From assembly GCF_009754945.1 (NCBI RefSeq), contig NZ_WPIN01000001.1:806001-870000 (forward strand): DNA of 64,000 nt. The letters run 5' to 3'. This document shows, piece after piece, positions 53,183-63,171 of the stretch. The position numbers were made by a program, and so were the translations under genes. The stretch is from Spirosoma arboris. Lineage in GTDB: Bacteria > Bacteroidota > Bacteroidia > Cytophagales > Spirosomataceae. Below the pieces are notes generated by a model that saw nothing but the letters and a program-made list of their open reading frames with translations, was not told where the DNA came from and ran no database searches. The first letter of the stretch is position 1, and each line of letters starts with the position of its first letter.

Positions 53183-53710
53183 TTACTTTCCCCAGGCTGG
53201 TGCCGGAGTTGTGGCATCGAACAATTCGTCGATATAATACTCCCGTCGATCCCGCTTATCGCATTCGTCACTCCCAATCGGGTACCGACAGGTTGCATAT
53301 ACCGCTACATTATCAGGGTTCATCAGGCTGACATAAGCTCCGTTCGGGAATTTATCCGTTTTGTGGCCTCGGTTCAGGAGACAATGACCTAATTCATGAA
53401 AAACCAGGCATTCCCGTTCATTGGCGCTGGCTGTTTTCCAGCAGAAATCGTCGGAATTAAGCGTAATTCGGGGTGTTTTTCCATTTTCGAGAACGCACTG
53501 TCCGCAAACATCTTCGCTTTGTGCCGTTCCGAACGTAACGATCAGGTTGGCCGTCGAAACGGATTTGTTACGCTTGGTTGCTTCATCCCGAAACGACTTC
53601 AGGTAAGGTTCTACCTCTGCCGGAACGCTATATTGAATCGGTTCGGGTTGCGAACCAGACTGGCAACCTGTTAATCCAGTGAGCAATAATATAACAACAA
53701 ACAAACGCAT
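53183..53710 (-). CDS. Putative zinc metallopeptidase lipoprotein
   Basis: The ATG at 53710 (MRLFVVILLLTGLTGCQSG) gives 175 residues with a lipobox Cys at 16; the GTG 15 bp upstream is less likely. The zinc motif HELGHCLLNRGH provides HExxH plus a third His, a metzincin-like variant with one extra residue before the last His. Six or more Cys in the mature part suggest disulfides. It is probably a surface or periplasmic peptidase. The opposing gene ends only 11 bp away. Confidence 0.8.
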   Translation of the reverse strand: MRLFVVILLLTGLTGCQSGSQPEPIQYSVPAEVEPYLKSFRDEATKRNKSVSTANLIVTFGTAQSEDVCGQCVLENGKTPRITLNSDDFCWKTASANERECLVFHELGHCLLNRGHKTDKFPNGAYVSLMNPDNVAVYATCRYPIGSDECDKRDRREYYIDELFDATTPAPAWGK

Positions 53711-53719
53711 GAAGCTATA

Positions 53720-53755
53720 AGTCACTGGCGCAGGTATTTACTCGTGCCAGTGACT
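53720..53755 (-). terminator. Hairpin after the acetyltransferase gene
   Basis: AGTCACTGGC (53720-53729) pairs with GCCAGTGACT (53746-53755), with a 16-base loop. The acetyltransferase stop (53754-53756) overlaps the right arm. There is no strong T-run. Confidence 0.6.
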
Positions 53756-54266
53756 AAAATGCCATCACGTAAAACTGGCAAAGAAACGATTGCCCAAACT
53801 CATGCATCTGCCGTTGGTAGGTGGGTTGGAAACCATAGCGTTCGTAAAACTGCATGAGCTTGGGGCGGGTCGCATCGGTCTCCAGTTCCAGGGTTCGTAT
53901 GCCTCGTAGCGCGCATTCGTTTTTCCAGAAATCAATGATAGCCGCGAATAGATTTTGTCCACCAAACGCCCGACGAATGGCTAGCTTATGAATAAAACTG
54001 GACGTGTTGGGCGGCACATCAGGCCAATAGAGCGGATCTTCCCATTGAAGGATAAATACGGCAGCAGGTTCTGGTTCTGTACCATCTTCGCGGTCGGCAT
54101 ACATCACGTAGAGATTGCCTGTTGTGTGTTCATTTAGCAGGTTTTCCGGTGTAAGTGTGTCGATTTGCCAGAGTTCCTGGCCGTTGTCTACGAGCCACTG
54201 GCCAACTTCACGAAGCACCTCAATGGCTACCTCTGTCTGGTCATTGCGGAAGGAGAATTTCATCAA
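53754..54266 (-). CDS. GNAT family N-acetyltransferase
   Basis: The 170-residue protein has the GNAT core: strand VAFILQWEDP-type (AAVFILQWEDP), the acetyl-CoA pyrophosphate-binding helix start HKLAIRRAFGGQNLFAAIID, and the ending FYERYGFQPTYQRQM. It would transfer an acyl group from acyl-CoA to an amine; the acceptor is unknown. It is a stand-alone cytoplasmic protein. Confidence 0.88.
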   Translation of the reverse strand: MMKFSFRNDQTEVAIEVLREVGQWLVDNGQELWQIDTLTPENLLNEHTTGNLYVMYADREDGTEPEPAAVFILQWEDPLYWPDVPPNTSSFIHKLAIRRAFGGQNLFAAIIDFWKNECALRGIRTLELETDATRPKLMQFYERYGFQPTYQRQMHEFGQSFLCQFYVMAF

Positions 54267-54378
54267 AAAAACAGGTTGTTGGCTAAAAAAGAATCGAAAA
54301 ATCAGTCTGGCAAACCCCTCACGATAACAAGTAACCGAGGCCCGTTAACATTTAGACTGGCTTACAAGTTAAGCCAAT

Positions 54379-54834
54379 ATGACTGATTTAAACAAAACAA
54401 TTCTGCCATCGCTGGGCAGCGGCCTGATTGGGGCCTGCGTACTGACCGCTCTCCACGAAACGGCCCGCCAATTTATTGACAAGGCCCCTCGGGCTGACAT
54501 TCTGGGCATGCGAGCCATCAAAAAAGTAATGGAGAAAGCAGACGCAGAGCCACCTGCCGATGACGAACTCCACGACTGGGCATTGGGGGGCGACGTGGTA
54601 TCAAATACGCTTTACTATAGTCTGATTGGGTTAGCCAAACCGAAAGATGCCCTTCTGGCTGGTGCGGCTCTAGGCGTAGTGGCAGGCGTTGGAGCGGTAG
54701 GTTTGCCCGGCCCTTTAGGCTTGGGAACAGCGCCCAGCAATCGCACACCGACTACAGCCGCTATGACAATCGGCTGGTACTTGATTGGCGGCCTGGCAAC
54801 AGCTGCGGCTTATACATTCCTGAAACGTAAGTGA
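54379..54834 (+). CDS. Small membrane protein of unknown function
   Basis: The 151-residue protein has an N-terminal hydrophobic segment (about 6-22, LPSLGSGLIGACVLTALHE), a soluble charged region (about 30-65), a Gly/Ala-rich helix pair (about 85-118) and a final membrane helix (about 130-147, IGWYLIGGLATAAAYTFL). No known motif is seen. It converges with the next gene only 2 bp away. Confidence 0.65.
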   Translation: MTDLNKTILPSLGSGLIGACVLTALHETARQFIDKAPRADILGMRAIKKVMEKADAEPPADDELHDWALGGDVVSNTLYYSLIGLAKPKDALLAGAALGVVAGVGAVGLPGPLGLGTAPSNRTPTTAAMTIGWYLIGGLATAAAYTFLKRK

Positions 54835-54836
54835 AC

Positions 54837-55484
54837 TCATTCGGTCACCTGAATGCCTTCTTCTTTCAGATATCGACCAATATTGAAGCTTTTGCCATCC
54901 AGTAATTCCAAGTCGCGGTTCCAGTCCATTGTGAGCCAGGCATCGGCATTCTTTTCGGCGATCATCACCTGCTGCGAACTGGTGAAAATCCAGATAACTT
55001 TATCCGACCCAAAATCCAGTAGTTTTTTCGTCTTCTGGTTAACGTAATTAAAGTCGATAACTTTAGAAATATCGGCTTTCACGTCAATTTCAACGGCCAC
55101 TTTAGCGGGAACTGTAACGTACTGGGTATTAATCTTATCTGGCGTTAATACGCTTCGGTCGTAAATGGCAACGTCGTGCGACAGATTATTGCGATGATCA
55201 AGATGTACTCCTGCTTCATTTGACGCAAACCAGTATTTTTTTTCGTCTAACTGACGAATCATAATACGCATAAAATAGGAGACAAGCACCCACTGTAATG
55301 AACTGGAACCCATAATATCTTCTGGTAATTTTTTGCCCGCCAATACGTCTTCATAGCCACGATAATAGAGCGGACGCCCATCCAGGACTTCATAGACCAG
55401 CGATTCCAAGGCAACGGGTGGCTGTTTTCTGACCGTAACCGAATTACGTCGCTTACGAGGTTGCTGTTGCGCTACTGTTTGCAT
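54837..55484 (-). CDS. Uma2 family protein (PD-(D/E)XK nuclease fold)
   Basis: I start at the ATG at 55484 (MQTVAQQQPRKRRNSVTVRK), giving 215 residues; the much longer frame upstream runs out of phase through another gene. The middle and C-terminus show the Uma2 pattern: HDVAIYDRS with an Asp, VAVEIDVKAD with Glu-x-Asp, VNQKTKKLLDFG and VIWIFTSSQQVMIAE. Such proteins fold like PD-(D/E)XK nucleases, but their activity is mostly unproved. Lys/Arg-rich N-terminal part. There is no clear partner. Confidence 0.8.
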   Translation of the reverse strand: MQTVAQQQPRKRRNSVTVRKQPPVALESLVYEVLDGRPLYYRGYEDVLAGKKLPEDIMGSSSLQWVLVSYFMRIMIRQLDEKKYWFASNEAGVHLDHRNNLSHDVAIYDRSVLTPDKINTQYVTVPAKVAVEIDVKADISKVIDFNYVNQKTKKLLDFGSDKVIWIFTSSQQVMIAEKNADAWLTMDWNRDLELLDGKSFNIGRYLKEEGIQVTE

Positions 55485-55578
55485 ACGTGTATTTTTTGGC
55501 AAGGTACACCTTTTTAGAATTTGATGGGGCGACTTGAGGCTGACCAATATCAAGAGTGATTCAGGCAAGATAATCGCT

Positions 55579-56517
55579 TTATAAACTAGCCGACGCAATT
55601 TTCTCTTCCAAAAAATGAAGCATTGCGCTCTCAAAAGGCGTAATGGCTTTGTAATCAAGCATGTCTCTAGGTGTTGTTTGAAGCGTGCCGAGTATCTTTT
55701 TTGCGTGATCAATGTCGGCCGCTTCGTTGGCCAGTGTGTTTTGATACGTATGAATGCCGAACAGAATGGCGCCTGAACGAGGGAGCCGGCTGAAGGTTTG
55801 GCGTTCGATTCGGATAAAAATCTGATCACCAACTGTGCTGGAGGTGAGCGTGGGGGCCAGATGTGCCAGCTCGTTGTTATAACCAGCCGAATATTTTGTA
55901 GACAGGTCCAGTTGGTCGGTAATTTTGAAGTTCCAGCTCGCCCGCCAGATGGGACGATGGGCTGGGATATGTTCCAGTAGTTTGTGGGCCGCCTGCATGG
56001 TTGGCTGAACCATAGTTGGAGCAGGTCGGTGAATGCCCAGAAATGTCTGCCCGATCTTATCGTCCATACACCAGCCGTTCGGAAAGCACAATTGCCCCGC
56101 CACGAGCGCGGCTGTGCCGTCGGCACTCAGGATCAGTAAATCTTCCTGCACTTGCCGTCCAACCCAATCAAGTGGCGCTTGTGGGAGCGTACCGGCATCG
56201 CCAAATATGAAGTGAAATTCCTCTGCCAACAGATTGTTTTGCCAATGCCATTGATCGCCAGTCTGGGTAAGCGAAAAGTACTGTGGATACCGTTTGGCGG
56301 TCTCTGTTAGTACCCGTTCCAATACGTCCCACTGGGCGAGTTCGGTAGCTGGTAGCGCCTGAAAATAATAGCGAAGGTCCTGGGCCAATAAGTCTCGTTT
56401 GAGTGCAATTTCGTGTCTGTACTCATCATCAACTTCGATTAGCAATTCGTGGGCCTGGAGCGGAGCCGTGCCCATGCGATGATCAAATGCATGGCTGAAT
56501 GGGAAGTAAGGGAGCAT
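55579..56517 (-). CDS. DUF3445 heme-dependent N-demethylase-like protein
   Basis: The 312-residue protein matches DUF3445, the alpha-subunit-like family of heme-dependent oxidative N-demethylases. Features are an N-terminal HRMGTAPLQAHELLIEVDDEY, the segment QEDLLILSADGTAALVAGQLCFPNGW, HRPAPTMVQ and the C-terminal FIRIERQTFSRLPRSGAILFGIHTY. There is no signal peptide. It is the only gene of the pathway visible here and lies 94 bp upstream of the Uma2 gene. The exact amine substrate is unknown. Confidence 0.85.
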   Translation of the reverse strand: MLPYFPFSHAFDHRMGTAPLQAHELLIEVDDEYRHEIALKRDLLAQDLRYYFQALPATELAQWDVLERVLTETAKRYPQYFSLTQTGDQWHWQNNLLAEEFHFIFGDAGTLPQAPLDWVGRQVQEDLLILSADGTAALVAGQLCFPNGWCMDDKIGQTFLGIHRPAPTMVQPTMQAAHKLLEHIPAHRPIWRASWNFKITDQLDLSTKYSAGYNNELAHLAPTLTSSTVGDQIFIRIERQTFSRLPRSGAILFGIHTYQNTLANEAADIDHAKKILGTLQTTPRDMLDYKAITPFESAMLHFLEEKIASASL

Positions 56518-56782
56518 ATTCTTATGGGTAGGTTATCAATACCTACTAAAATAAACACTCTCCCGCTTTTCTGGCTAGTCAGAATGGATTATCCTGATTT
56601 TGTGTAAGTTATTGTCTGAATTTTTAAAGTTATTGATGAAACCAGGCTGTTCAGTTGAGTTTCCCTGAAGGCCAGAATATGGAATAGAGACTATTTTTAA
56701 GTTTAGATAAATAAAGAGTTAAAGATTTGGCCAAATTATTGCTTTTGGAGTCAAGAGCCTTGCTCAAGTCCTTCCTCTATCC

Positions 56783-59700
56783 ATGAACGTTCGTTACCTT
56801 CTTAGTTTGCTGATTGGCTATTGCTTATCATGCACTTCGGTTTATGCCGATTGTCAAATTCCCCAAGCCACCTATACGTATACTATTACTCATCAGTCGG
56901 CTTCACTTAGCTGGTCGTATTATGGAGGCAGTTTTCCCTCCTATCAGGTACAATGGCGTATATCGGGCAGTGCAACCTGGACGACAAATCCGGTACTGAC
57001 AACCACAGGTACTTCGTTGACAGGTCTCACAAACAACACGACGTATGAATGGCGGGTGCGATCAATATGTGCAGCTGGCGATACATCGGCTTATACAAGC
57101 ACACAGGCTTTTCAAACGAAGTGCGATCCGCCATCTTCCCTATACATAGCCAATGTGACGCATGAGTCGGCGCAACTTTACTGGTATGTGCCAACTAATG
57201 GGCTTACGTATGAAGTACAATGGCGACCGGTGGGAGCCGCTACCTGGAACACGGTGAGTGGTTTGACAGGCAATTCCCTAAACCTGTCAGGATTAGCTGA
57301 CGAAACTTCCTACGAATGGAAAGTTCGGACAACCTGCTCGGCGTCCGCTGCCTCTGATGTCGTAAATGGACCGATCATCCAAACCCACTGTCTGCCTCCT
57401 TCCAATACCCGGTTAACGCTGGCTAATCCTGAGGCTGTTGAACTTAAATGGGACGGTCCCCAGGCTAATGTTCTTTTCGACTTGCAATGGCGCCCAGCCG
57501 GAGCATCAAACTGGACATTGGTAGAAGGGATTTCTCTTCCCGAATATGTGTTGACTGGCCTGACTAATTCGACTACCTACGAGTGGCAGGTACGAACAGC
57601 CTGTTCGGCTGCATCAAAATCGGCCTTCTCGGATATAAAGCAGTTTGACACCAGTTGTCCATTGCCTGTTTATCTGTCATCCAGTTCGATAACCTATAAT
57701 TCAGCTGTATTGGAATGGAGAGCTGCTTCGAGCGAGCTTCAATGGCGAGAGGCCGGGGCGGCTGACTGGAATACGGTCCCATCGGCTAAATCGCCTTACA
57801 GCCTGATTGGATTGGCGAATAATACGTCCTATGTATGGCGCGTACGAACGGTCTGTTCGGCGTCGGCTACGTCAGGCTATACGCCTTTGCAGCTAATCTC
57901 CACTCAATGCCGGGCACCAATGAATGCGCGAAGCTATCCAAATGCAACGGGTGGGCTGGAGCTATACTGGGACACATCGGATGGGGGCCCATTTGAAGTA
58001 CAATGGCGGGCTACGGGTACAACTAACTGGTCTTCGGTAGCCGGTATTCCCAGTGCATCCTATATCCTTACGGGTTTGGCGCCCGAAACTGTGTATGAAT
58101 GGCGGGTTCGTAAAGTATGCTCTACTACAGAATATTCGGCTTTTGCTACGGCTCAGCCCGTTCTGATAACCTGTAGTGTGCCAACGTACACGCAGAGCAC
58201 GAATGGCACTAATACAACCATTGACTTGTCCTGGAGCGCAGGCGAAACCAGTGCCCGTTACGAGCTACAATGGCGAGCTGTCAATACAAGTAGCTGGACA
58301 ACTATATCTGGCATCAATTCAGTAAGCTACAAACTGACGGGTTTACAGGCAAGTGTTCCTTATGAATGGCGGGTTCGTAAGCAATGTTCCGATCAGGTGG
58401 CTTCTGACTTTACTGCGAGCCAAACCTTTACACTGTCTTGTTCTCAGCCAACCTATTTTTATACCAATACGCTAACGAATTCATCCGCTATAATCGGTTG
58501 GTATGGGACCGCCACTTACCCACCCTACGAGCTTCAATATCGACTGGCAGGCGCCACTGACTGGACACTACTATCAGGATTGACGACGCCATCGTATTCC
58601 TTTACAGGTCTCAGCAATAATATAACGTATGAATGGCGAGTTCGGTCGGCCTGTTCGGGAGCTGGAGCATCGGATTTCTCGGCGATACAAACATTCCATA
58701 CGCAGTGCGGGCCAGCCTTGTCGGGCCTTACTATAGGAGCTATTGATGTAAACTCGGCGCGATTAATCTGGCAGAATAATACCAGCACCGGTCTTTATGA
58801 GATACAATACCGTGATGTAGCGGGGGGCGACTGGATTGTGATACGACCCGAAGGAAGTGAAACCGATCCTTATTTTGGTATACCTGGTTACGGCAATAAG
58901 CAGTATACTCTCTATGGCTTAACGCTGGGCAAAACGTATGCGTGGCGAGTCCGAATGATTTGCGCGACTTCCATTTATTCGGATTTTGTGGATGGGCCGA
59001 CGTTTACAACGGCCTGTTCTATACCCCAGGGTATCTATTGGTATCAGCAGACGAATACATCGGCCGCCATTTCCTGGAATTACTCGTCCGCAGCATCTAG
59101 TTACGACCTTCAATGGAGAGCCATTGATGCCAGTACATGGAATACAATTAATGGCCTGACCAATACTAGCTATGTACTAACGAATCTCATACCAGGTACC
59201 ATGTATCAAGCCAGAGTCAGACAGCAATGTTTGACGGGTGCTGTCAGTGACTTTTCGGGGTCGGCAACGACGTTTGTGCAATGTATAATCCCATCCATAA
59301 CGACCAATATACCGCTGTCATCCTCGTCGGCACAATTGACCTGGATGTATTACACGACAAATGGCAATGATGCGGCCACGGTTGCTCATGAGTTGCAGTA
59401 TCGTATCTCTGGAACATCAGACTGGACACAGGTAACGGGTATTCTGGGTACTACCTATTCATTGACCGGACTGACTGCTGGAGCCAGTTATGAGTGGCGG
59501 GTTCGAGCCATCTGTTCGCAGAATGTTGTGTCTGATTTTTCAGGAACTTCCACGTTTGGATTAATCTGTCCAGTTCCTTATGTGTACGGGTATAACACGC
59601 AGACGAGCGCCACGGCGGCCCGATTATTCTGGGACAATTCCTCATCCAGTCAATCTTATGTGTTACGGTGGCGAATTGTGGGGACAACGGTTTGGTCGTC

Positions 59701-62164
59701 TCTAGCGGTGGCAACATCAACCTATTCCTTAACAGGTCTGACAAATAATACGACCTATGAATGGCAGGTTGCTGCTGACTGTGGCGGTTACTTATCGGAT
59801 TTTTCGACCATACAATCATTTCAAACAAGTTGTCCATCGGTTTACTCTATGTTCCTGAGTGTAGGTAGTGTAGGCGCTGCTAGTGCTCAGTTAAACTGGA
59901 ATGGATCGAATCAGTTTCCAGGCTTAACCTACACCCTTCAGTACCGAATTAGCGGCACGGTTATCTGGTCGGAGATAAATGGTCTGACAAGTACCTCAAC
60001 ATCACTGACCGGTTTAGCCAGTAAAACAATGTATGAATGGCGTGTTCGACCTATTTGTGAGTCAGGTGCAGCTTCTGCCTTTGCGCTTGGTAGCACGTTC
60101 GTAACCCAGTGTTCCAGCCCATATAGCTATTACGTAGATGGCACTACTACTCAGTCTGTTTCAATTATCTGGCGGCCTAATCCCGACAATGTCTATGTCA
60201 ATTTACAATGGCGGCAAATCAATTCAAGCGCGCCCTGGAATGCCGTAAATGGCCTGACCAGTTCCGTTTATTCGCTAACTGGGCTGACACCCGGCACATC
60301 TTACGAATATCGGCTGCAGGGAGTCTGCTCGGCCAATGATCAGGGCCAGTCAAGTGGGTATACATTTATGACATTGCCCGTCAATTCGACGACGTTTTCG
60401 ATCTATTCGGATAGTGTATCGTATCAGTCTATTCGCCTGAATTGGACAGGCCCTTCTGATCGTACGAACTATATACTACAGTGGCGGGAAAGCGGTGGTA
60501 ACTGGACTAGCACCGGGCCGCTCTCAACGAGAAAATACCTGCTGACCGGATTAACAACGGGTACAACCTATGATATCCGGGTCAGTTATGTTGACGATAA
60601 CGCTGTAACGTACGAAGCCACCATGTATGTTACGATGTACTGTCCTCGAATCTCGAGTGCGAGTACGGCTGCTATTACAACTACATCTGCTCAACTAAAC
60701 TGGACGCCCGTCAATGCTCCTGTATTGGTGCAATGGCGCGTGGCTGGAACAACGCTCTGGAGCTCTGCAACGGGCGTAACCGGCAGTTCCTATTCGCTGA
60801 CCGGGCTAACCAACAACACCGTCTATGAGTGGCGTCTGCAAACGGTCTGCTCTTCCAACGCAGTGAACGTAACCTATCCCATCTCATTCCGAACAGGTTG
60901 TCTGTTGCCAGTTTCCTTATTTACGCAAAATGTGACTACCCAATCAGCTCGATTGAGTTGGAGCGGCTCCGCTTCGCAATATTCAATACAGTACCGAATC
61001 GTCGGAACACCCAACTGGACTACCGTAACCGGTATTACATCGACCACCTATGCATTGATTGGATTAGTAACGAATACAACTTATGAATGGGCCGTATCGG
61101 CCACTTGTGGAGCAACGATCAGCAGCATTTATACCAGTCCGATCCGGTTTACAACAGCGTGTAGCCTGCCATATTATGTATACGTAAACGCTTCAGCCTC
61201 CGACCGGGCTCAATTCAGTTGGGATGGAGCTGAATCAACCTATCAGTTGCAATGGCGGGCTGTGGGGGCCACCGCATGGAATACCATTCCGGCAGTTACG
61301 TCGCCCTATACGCTGACCGGATTAACAACGGGTACGACCTATGAAGCTCGAATTCGGGCTGCCTGTGCTGTTGCTGCCAATGGACCGTTTTTACCAATTA
61401 ACTCATTTACTCCCCAATGCGTGCCTGAATACTATTACAATGAGTATAAAAGTACGACGAATATAACCGCTGGTACTGCCCGGTTGAATTGGGAGTTCAA
61501 TCCAGTATTGACCTATAGTTTGCGATGGCGAATTGTGGGGAGCAATTCCTGGACAAACGTGCCTGGCTATGTTACATCGCCTTACACATTAAGCGGCTTA
61601 ACGAATAATACAACCTACGAATGGCAGCTTCACACAGCGTGTGAGCCTACGAATTATGCTTCATCTCAGGTTTTTCAAACAACCTGTGCTATGCCAGGGG
61701 GCTTATGGTCGGAGTCGCTGAGTGCTACATCTGTCAAACTTCACTGGAACAGTTCGGGCGAAGGTGTGCCTTATGAGCTACAGTGGCGTGCGTTTGGAAC
61801 ATCGGTCTGGACTACCGTATCCGGAATTACGAATACAAATTATGTACTGACTGGACTAGAGTTTTCTTCTACTTATGAATGGCAGGTGCGGAGTCAGTGC
61901 GTAGGCAGTTCGCCGTTTCAGTTAACCGTTTTATTTAAACTGGCAGATGATTGCTCGCTCAGTATATACACCATCCGCGAGGGCTCCTGGGATGACCCAA
62001 CCGTATGGTCGTGCAACCGCATCCCCACGCTTACCGATCAGGTGAAACTGAATCATAAACTCGTTATCCCGAACGCCTATGTGGCAAAGGCTCTCTCCAT
62101 TCGCTACGAAACAGGTGCCAGACTCACTTTGGGAGCGGGATCAAGTGTAAAAGTAGGAAACTGA
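56783..62164 (+). CDS. Giant secreted protein of 19 FN3-like repeats
   Basis: The 1793-residue protein starts with a signal peptide (MNVRYLLSLLIGYCLSC, ending VYA). I count 19 tandem fibronectin type III-like units of about 90 residues, each with W, an LQWR/VQWR strand, a W near a turn, a LTGL segment and YEWRVR...C. Most units share a Cys at the end and another after YEWRVR, suggesting disulfides; units 13 and 14 are less complete. The C-terminus (YTIREGSWDDPTVWSCNRIPTLTDQV) is an extra beta domain common at the end of Bacteroidota surface proteins; I see no standard sorting tail. It is likely a surface adhesin or filament. The 265 bp upstream are AT-rich with no gene. Confidence 0.88.
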   Translation: MNVRYLLSLLIGYCLSCTSVYADCQIPQATYTYTITHQSASLSWSYYGGSFPSYQVQWRISGSATWTTNPVLTTTGTSLTGLTNNTTYEWRVRSICAAGDTSAYTSTQAFQTKCDPPSSLYIANVTHESAQLYWYVPTNGLTYEVQWRPVGAATWNTVSGLTGNSLNLSGLADETSYEWKVRTTCSASAASDVVNGPIIQTHCLPPSNTRLTLANPEAVELKWDGPQANVLFDLQWRPAGASNWTLVEGISLPEYVLTGLTNSTTYEWQVRTACSAASKSAFSDIKQFDTSCPLPVYLSSSSITYNSAVLEWRAASSELQWREAGAADWNTVPSAKSPYSLIGLANNTSYVWRVRTVCSASATSGYTPLQLISTQCRAPMNARSYPNATGGLELYWDTSDGGPFEVQWRATGTTNWSSVAGIPSASYILTGLAPETVYEWRVRKVCSTTEYSAFATAQPVLITCSVPTYTQSTNGTNTTIDLSWSAGETSARYELQWRAVNTSSWTTISGINSVSYKLTGLQASVPYEWRVRKQCSDQVASDFTASQTFTLSCSQPTYFYTNTLTNSSAIIGWYGTATYPPYELQYRLAGATDWTLLSGLTTPSYSFTGLSNNITYEWRVRSACSGAGASDFSAIQTFHTQCGPALSGLTIGAIDVNSARLIWQNNTSTGLYEIQYRDVAGGDWIVIRPEGSETDPYFGIPGYGNKQYTLYGLTLGKTYAWRVRMICATSIYSDFVDGPTFTTACSIPQGIYWYQQTNTSAAISWNYSSAASSYDLQWRAIDASTWNTINGLTNTSYVLTNLIPGTMYQARVRQQCLTGAVSDFSGSATTFVQCIIPSITTNIPLSSSSAQLTWMYYTTNGNDAATVAHELQYRISGTSDWTQVTGILGTTYSLTGLTAGASYEWRVRAICSQNVVSDFSGTSTFGLICPVPYVYGYNTQTSATAARLFWDNSSSSQSYVLRWRIVGTTVWSSLAVATSTYSLTGLTNNTTYEWQVAADCGGYLSDFSTIQSFQTSCPSVYSMFLSVGSVGAASAQLNWNGSNQFPGLTYTLQYRISGTVIWSEINGLTSTSTSLTGLASKTMYEWRVRPICESGAASAFALGSTFVTQCSSPYSYYVDGTTTQSVSIIWRPNPDNVYVNLQWRQINSSAPWNAVNGLTSSVYSLTGLTPGTSYEYRLQGVCSANDQGQSSGYTFMTLPVNSTTFSIYSDSVSYQSIRLNWTGPSDRTNYILQWRESGGNWTSTGPLSTRKYLLTGLTTGTTYDIRVSYVDDNAVTYEATMYVTMYCPRISSASTAAITTTSAQLNWTPVNAPVLVQWRVAGTTLWSSATGVTGSSYSLTGLTNNTVYEWRLQTVCSSNAVNVTYPISFRTGCLLPVSLFTQNVTTQSARLSWSGSASQYSIQYRIVGTPNWTTVTGITSTTYALIGLVTNTTYEWAVSATCGATISSIYTSPIRFTTACSLPYYVYVNASASDRAQFSWDGAESTYQLQWRAVGATAWNTIPAVTSPYTLTGLTTGTTYEARIRAACAVAANGPFLPINSFTPQCVPEYYYNEYKSTTNITAGTARLNWEFNPVLTYSLRWRIVGSNSWTNVPGYVTSPYTLSGLTNNTTYEWQLHTACEPTNYASSQVFQTTCAMPGGLWSESLSATSVKLHWNSSGEGVPYELQWRAFGTSVWTTVSGITNTNYVLTGLEFSSTYEWQVRSQCVGSSPFQLTVLFKLADDCSLSIYTIREGSWDDPTVWSCNRIPTLTDQVKLNHKLVIPNAYVAKALSIRYETGARLTLGAGSSVKVGN

Positions 62165-62329
62165 GTTTTTAACCAGACTCAACTGTTGGTAAAGACAGAG
62201 GCTATTCGCTGGGTGTTAATCCGGCTTAACCTGGTCTGCATAAGGCTAAAGTCAAGTGTATATGAGCGCTAAAAACAACTATTGATTACCTTCGTGTGCG
62301 ATCCCTGGAGAGAGTTAATTCAACAACGA

Positions 62330-63031
62330 ATGTTAGATCAATACAAAGAGCAGCAGCCTTATTTACTGGCTTTAGATTCAATCATATTTGGTTTTGATGG
62401 AGAGAGTCTAAAAGTACTACTGGTTAAACGGGGAGTGGAGGAAAAAACCTGGTCACTGATGGGCGGATGGCTCCAGCCTAATGAAGGACTTGAACAGGCT
62501 GCGGCCCGAATTTTATTTGATCTGACGGGTTTATCCAATGTGTATCTGGAGCAATTATATGCGTTTGGCGACCCGCAACGCGATCCTATTGTCCGAACGA
62601 TATCGGTAGCTTATTTCTCCCTGGTTAAAATAGCCGACTATGAGACGAAGATTTCAGAAGCGTTCCAGGCTCGCTGGTTTTCGATCTATGACCTCCCTCC
62701 ATTGCTATTCGATCATGGCGATATGGTCGATTTAGCCATTAAACGACTACGCTACAAAGCAGCCCAGCATCCTTTAGGGTTTGAACTACTACCCGAGAAA
62801 TTTACCATTCCTCAACTAAAGAAGTTGTACGATGCTGTTTACAATACAGAGTTTGACAAGCGAAATTTTAGCCGTAAGATCCTGTCCACGAACCTGCTGA
62901 TCAAACTGGATGAGAAGCAAAAAGGCTTTTCGAAACGGGGGGCTTACTTTTATCAAGTCGACTCCAGCAAATACCGGGAGATCAACAACTCCTTTCTGAA
63001 CTTCATTCCAACTTCAGAATTGGCTTTCTAG
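62330..63031 (+). CDS. NUDIX-type transcriptional regulator (NrtR/AraR-like)
   Basis: I prefer the ATG at 62330 over a TTG 48 bp upstream, giving 233 residues. The N-terminal part is a NUDIX-like ligand-binding domain (LLALDSIIFGF, WSLMGGWLQPNEGLEQAAARIL, degenerate Nudix box, so probably not a hydrolase). The C-terminus is a winged helix (GFELLPEKFTIPQLKKLYDAVYN, KRNFSRKILSTNLLI). In Bacteroidota such regulators control arabinose or xylose genes. The next gene is xylulokinase with three operator-like boxes between, so it is its likely repressor with a pentose-linked ligand. Confidence 0.87.
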   Translation: MLDQYKEQQPYLLALDSIIFGFDGESLKVLLVKRGVEEKTWSLMGGWLQPNEGLEQAAARILFDLTGLSNVYLEQLYAFGDPQRDPIVRTISVAYFSLVKIADYETKISEAFQARWFSIYDLPPLLFDHGDMVDLAIKRLRYKAAQHPLGFELLPEKFTIPQLKKLYDAVYNTEFDKRNFSRKILSTNLLIKLDEKQKGFSKRGAYFYQVDSSKYREINNSFLNFIPTSELAF

Positions 63032-63108
63032 CTGCAAATAGCCACTATTCTGTACTACCAGGCGAAACGTTTGTACGCTAGTTAGAAATTTATTGAAAAA
63101 ATAATGAG

Positions 63109-63171
63109 TGTCAATTTGACATTAAAATAATAAGTGTCAATTTTACATCAAAAATAAGTGTCAATAGTACA
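63109..63171 (+). promoter_or_regulatory. Three tandem palindromic operators upstream of xylulokinase
   Basis: TGTCAATTTGACA (63109-63121) is a perfect palindrome, followed by TGTCAATTTTACA (63135-63147) and TGTCAATAGTACA (63159-63171), starting 26 and 24 bp apart. They lie 107-169 bp before the kinase start and 77 bp after the NUDIX regulator stop. The remaining part of the 246-bp gap shows no other gene. The NUDIX regulator is the natural candidate to bind them. Confidence 0.72.

Noticed and set aside
54837..56126. Open frame of 429 codons covering the Uma2 gene and most of the DUF3445 gene
   Set aside because: Its first half lies out of phase over the DUF3445 coding sequence and has low-complexity, unlikely protein; the Uma2-like part begins at the ATG at 55484.
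63109..63171. Spaced repeats as a CRISPR-like array
   Set aside because: There are only three 13-bp units with gaps of about 12 bp in a promoter region, which fits operators better.
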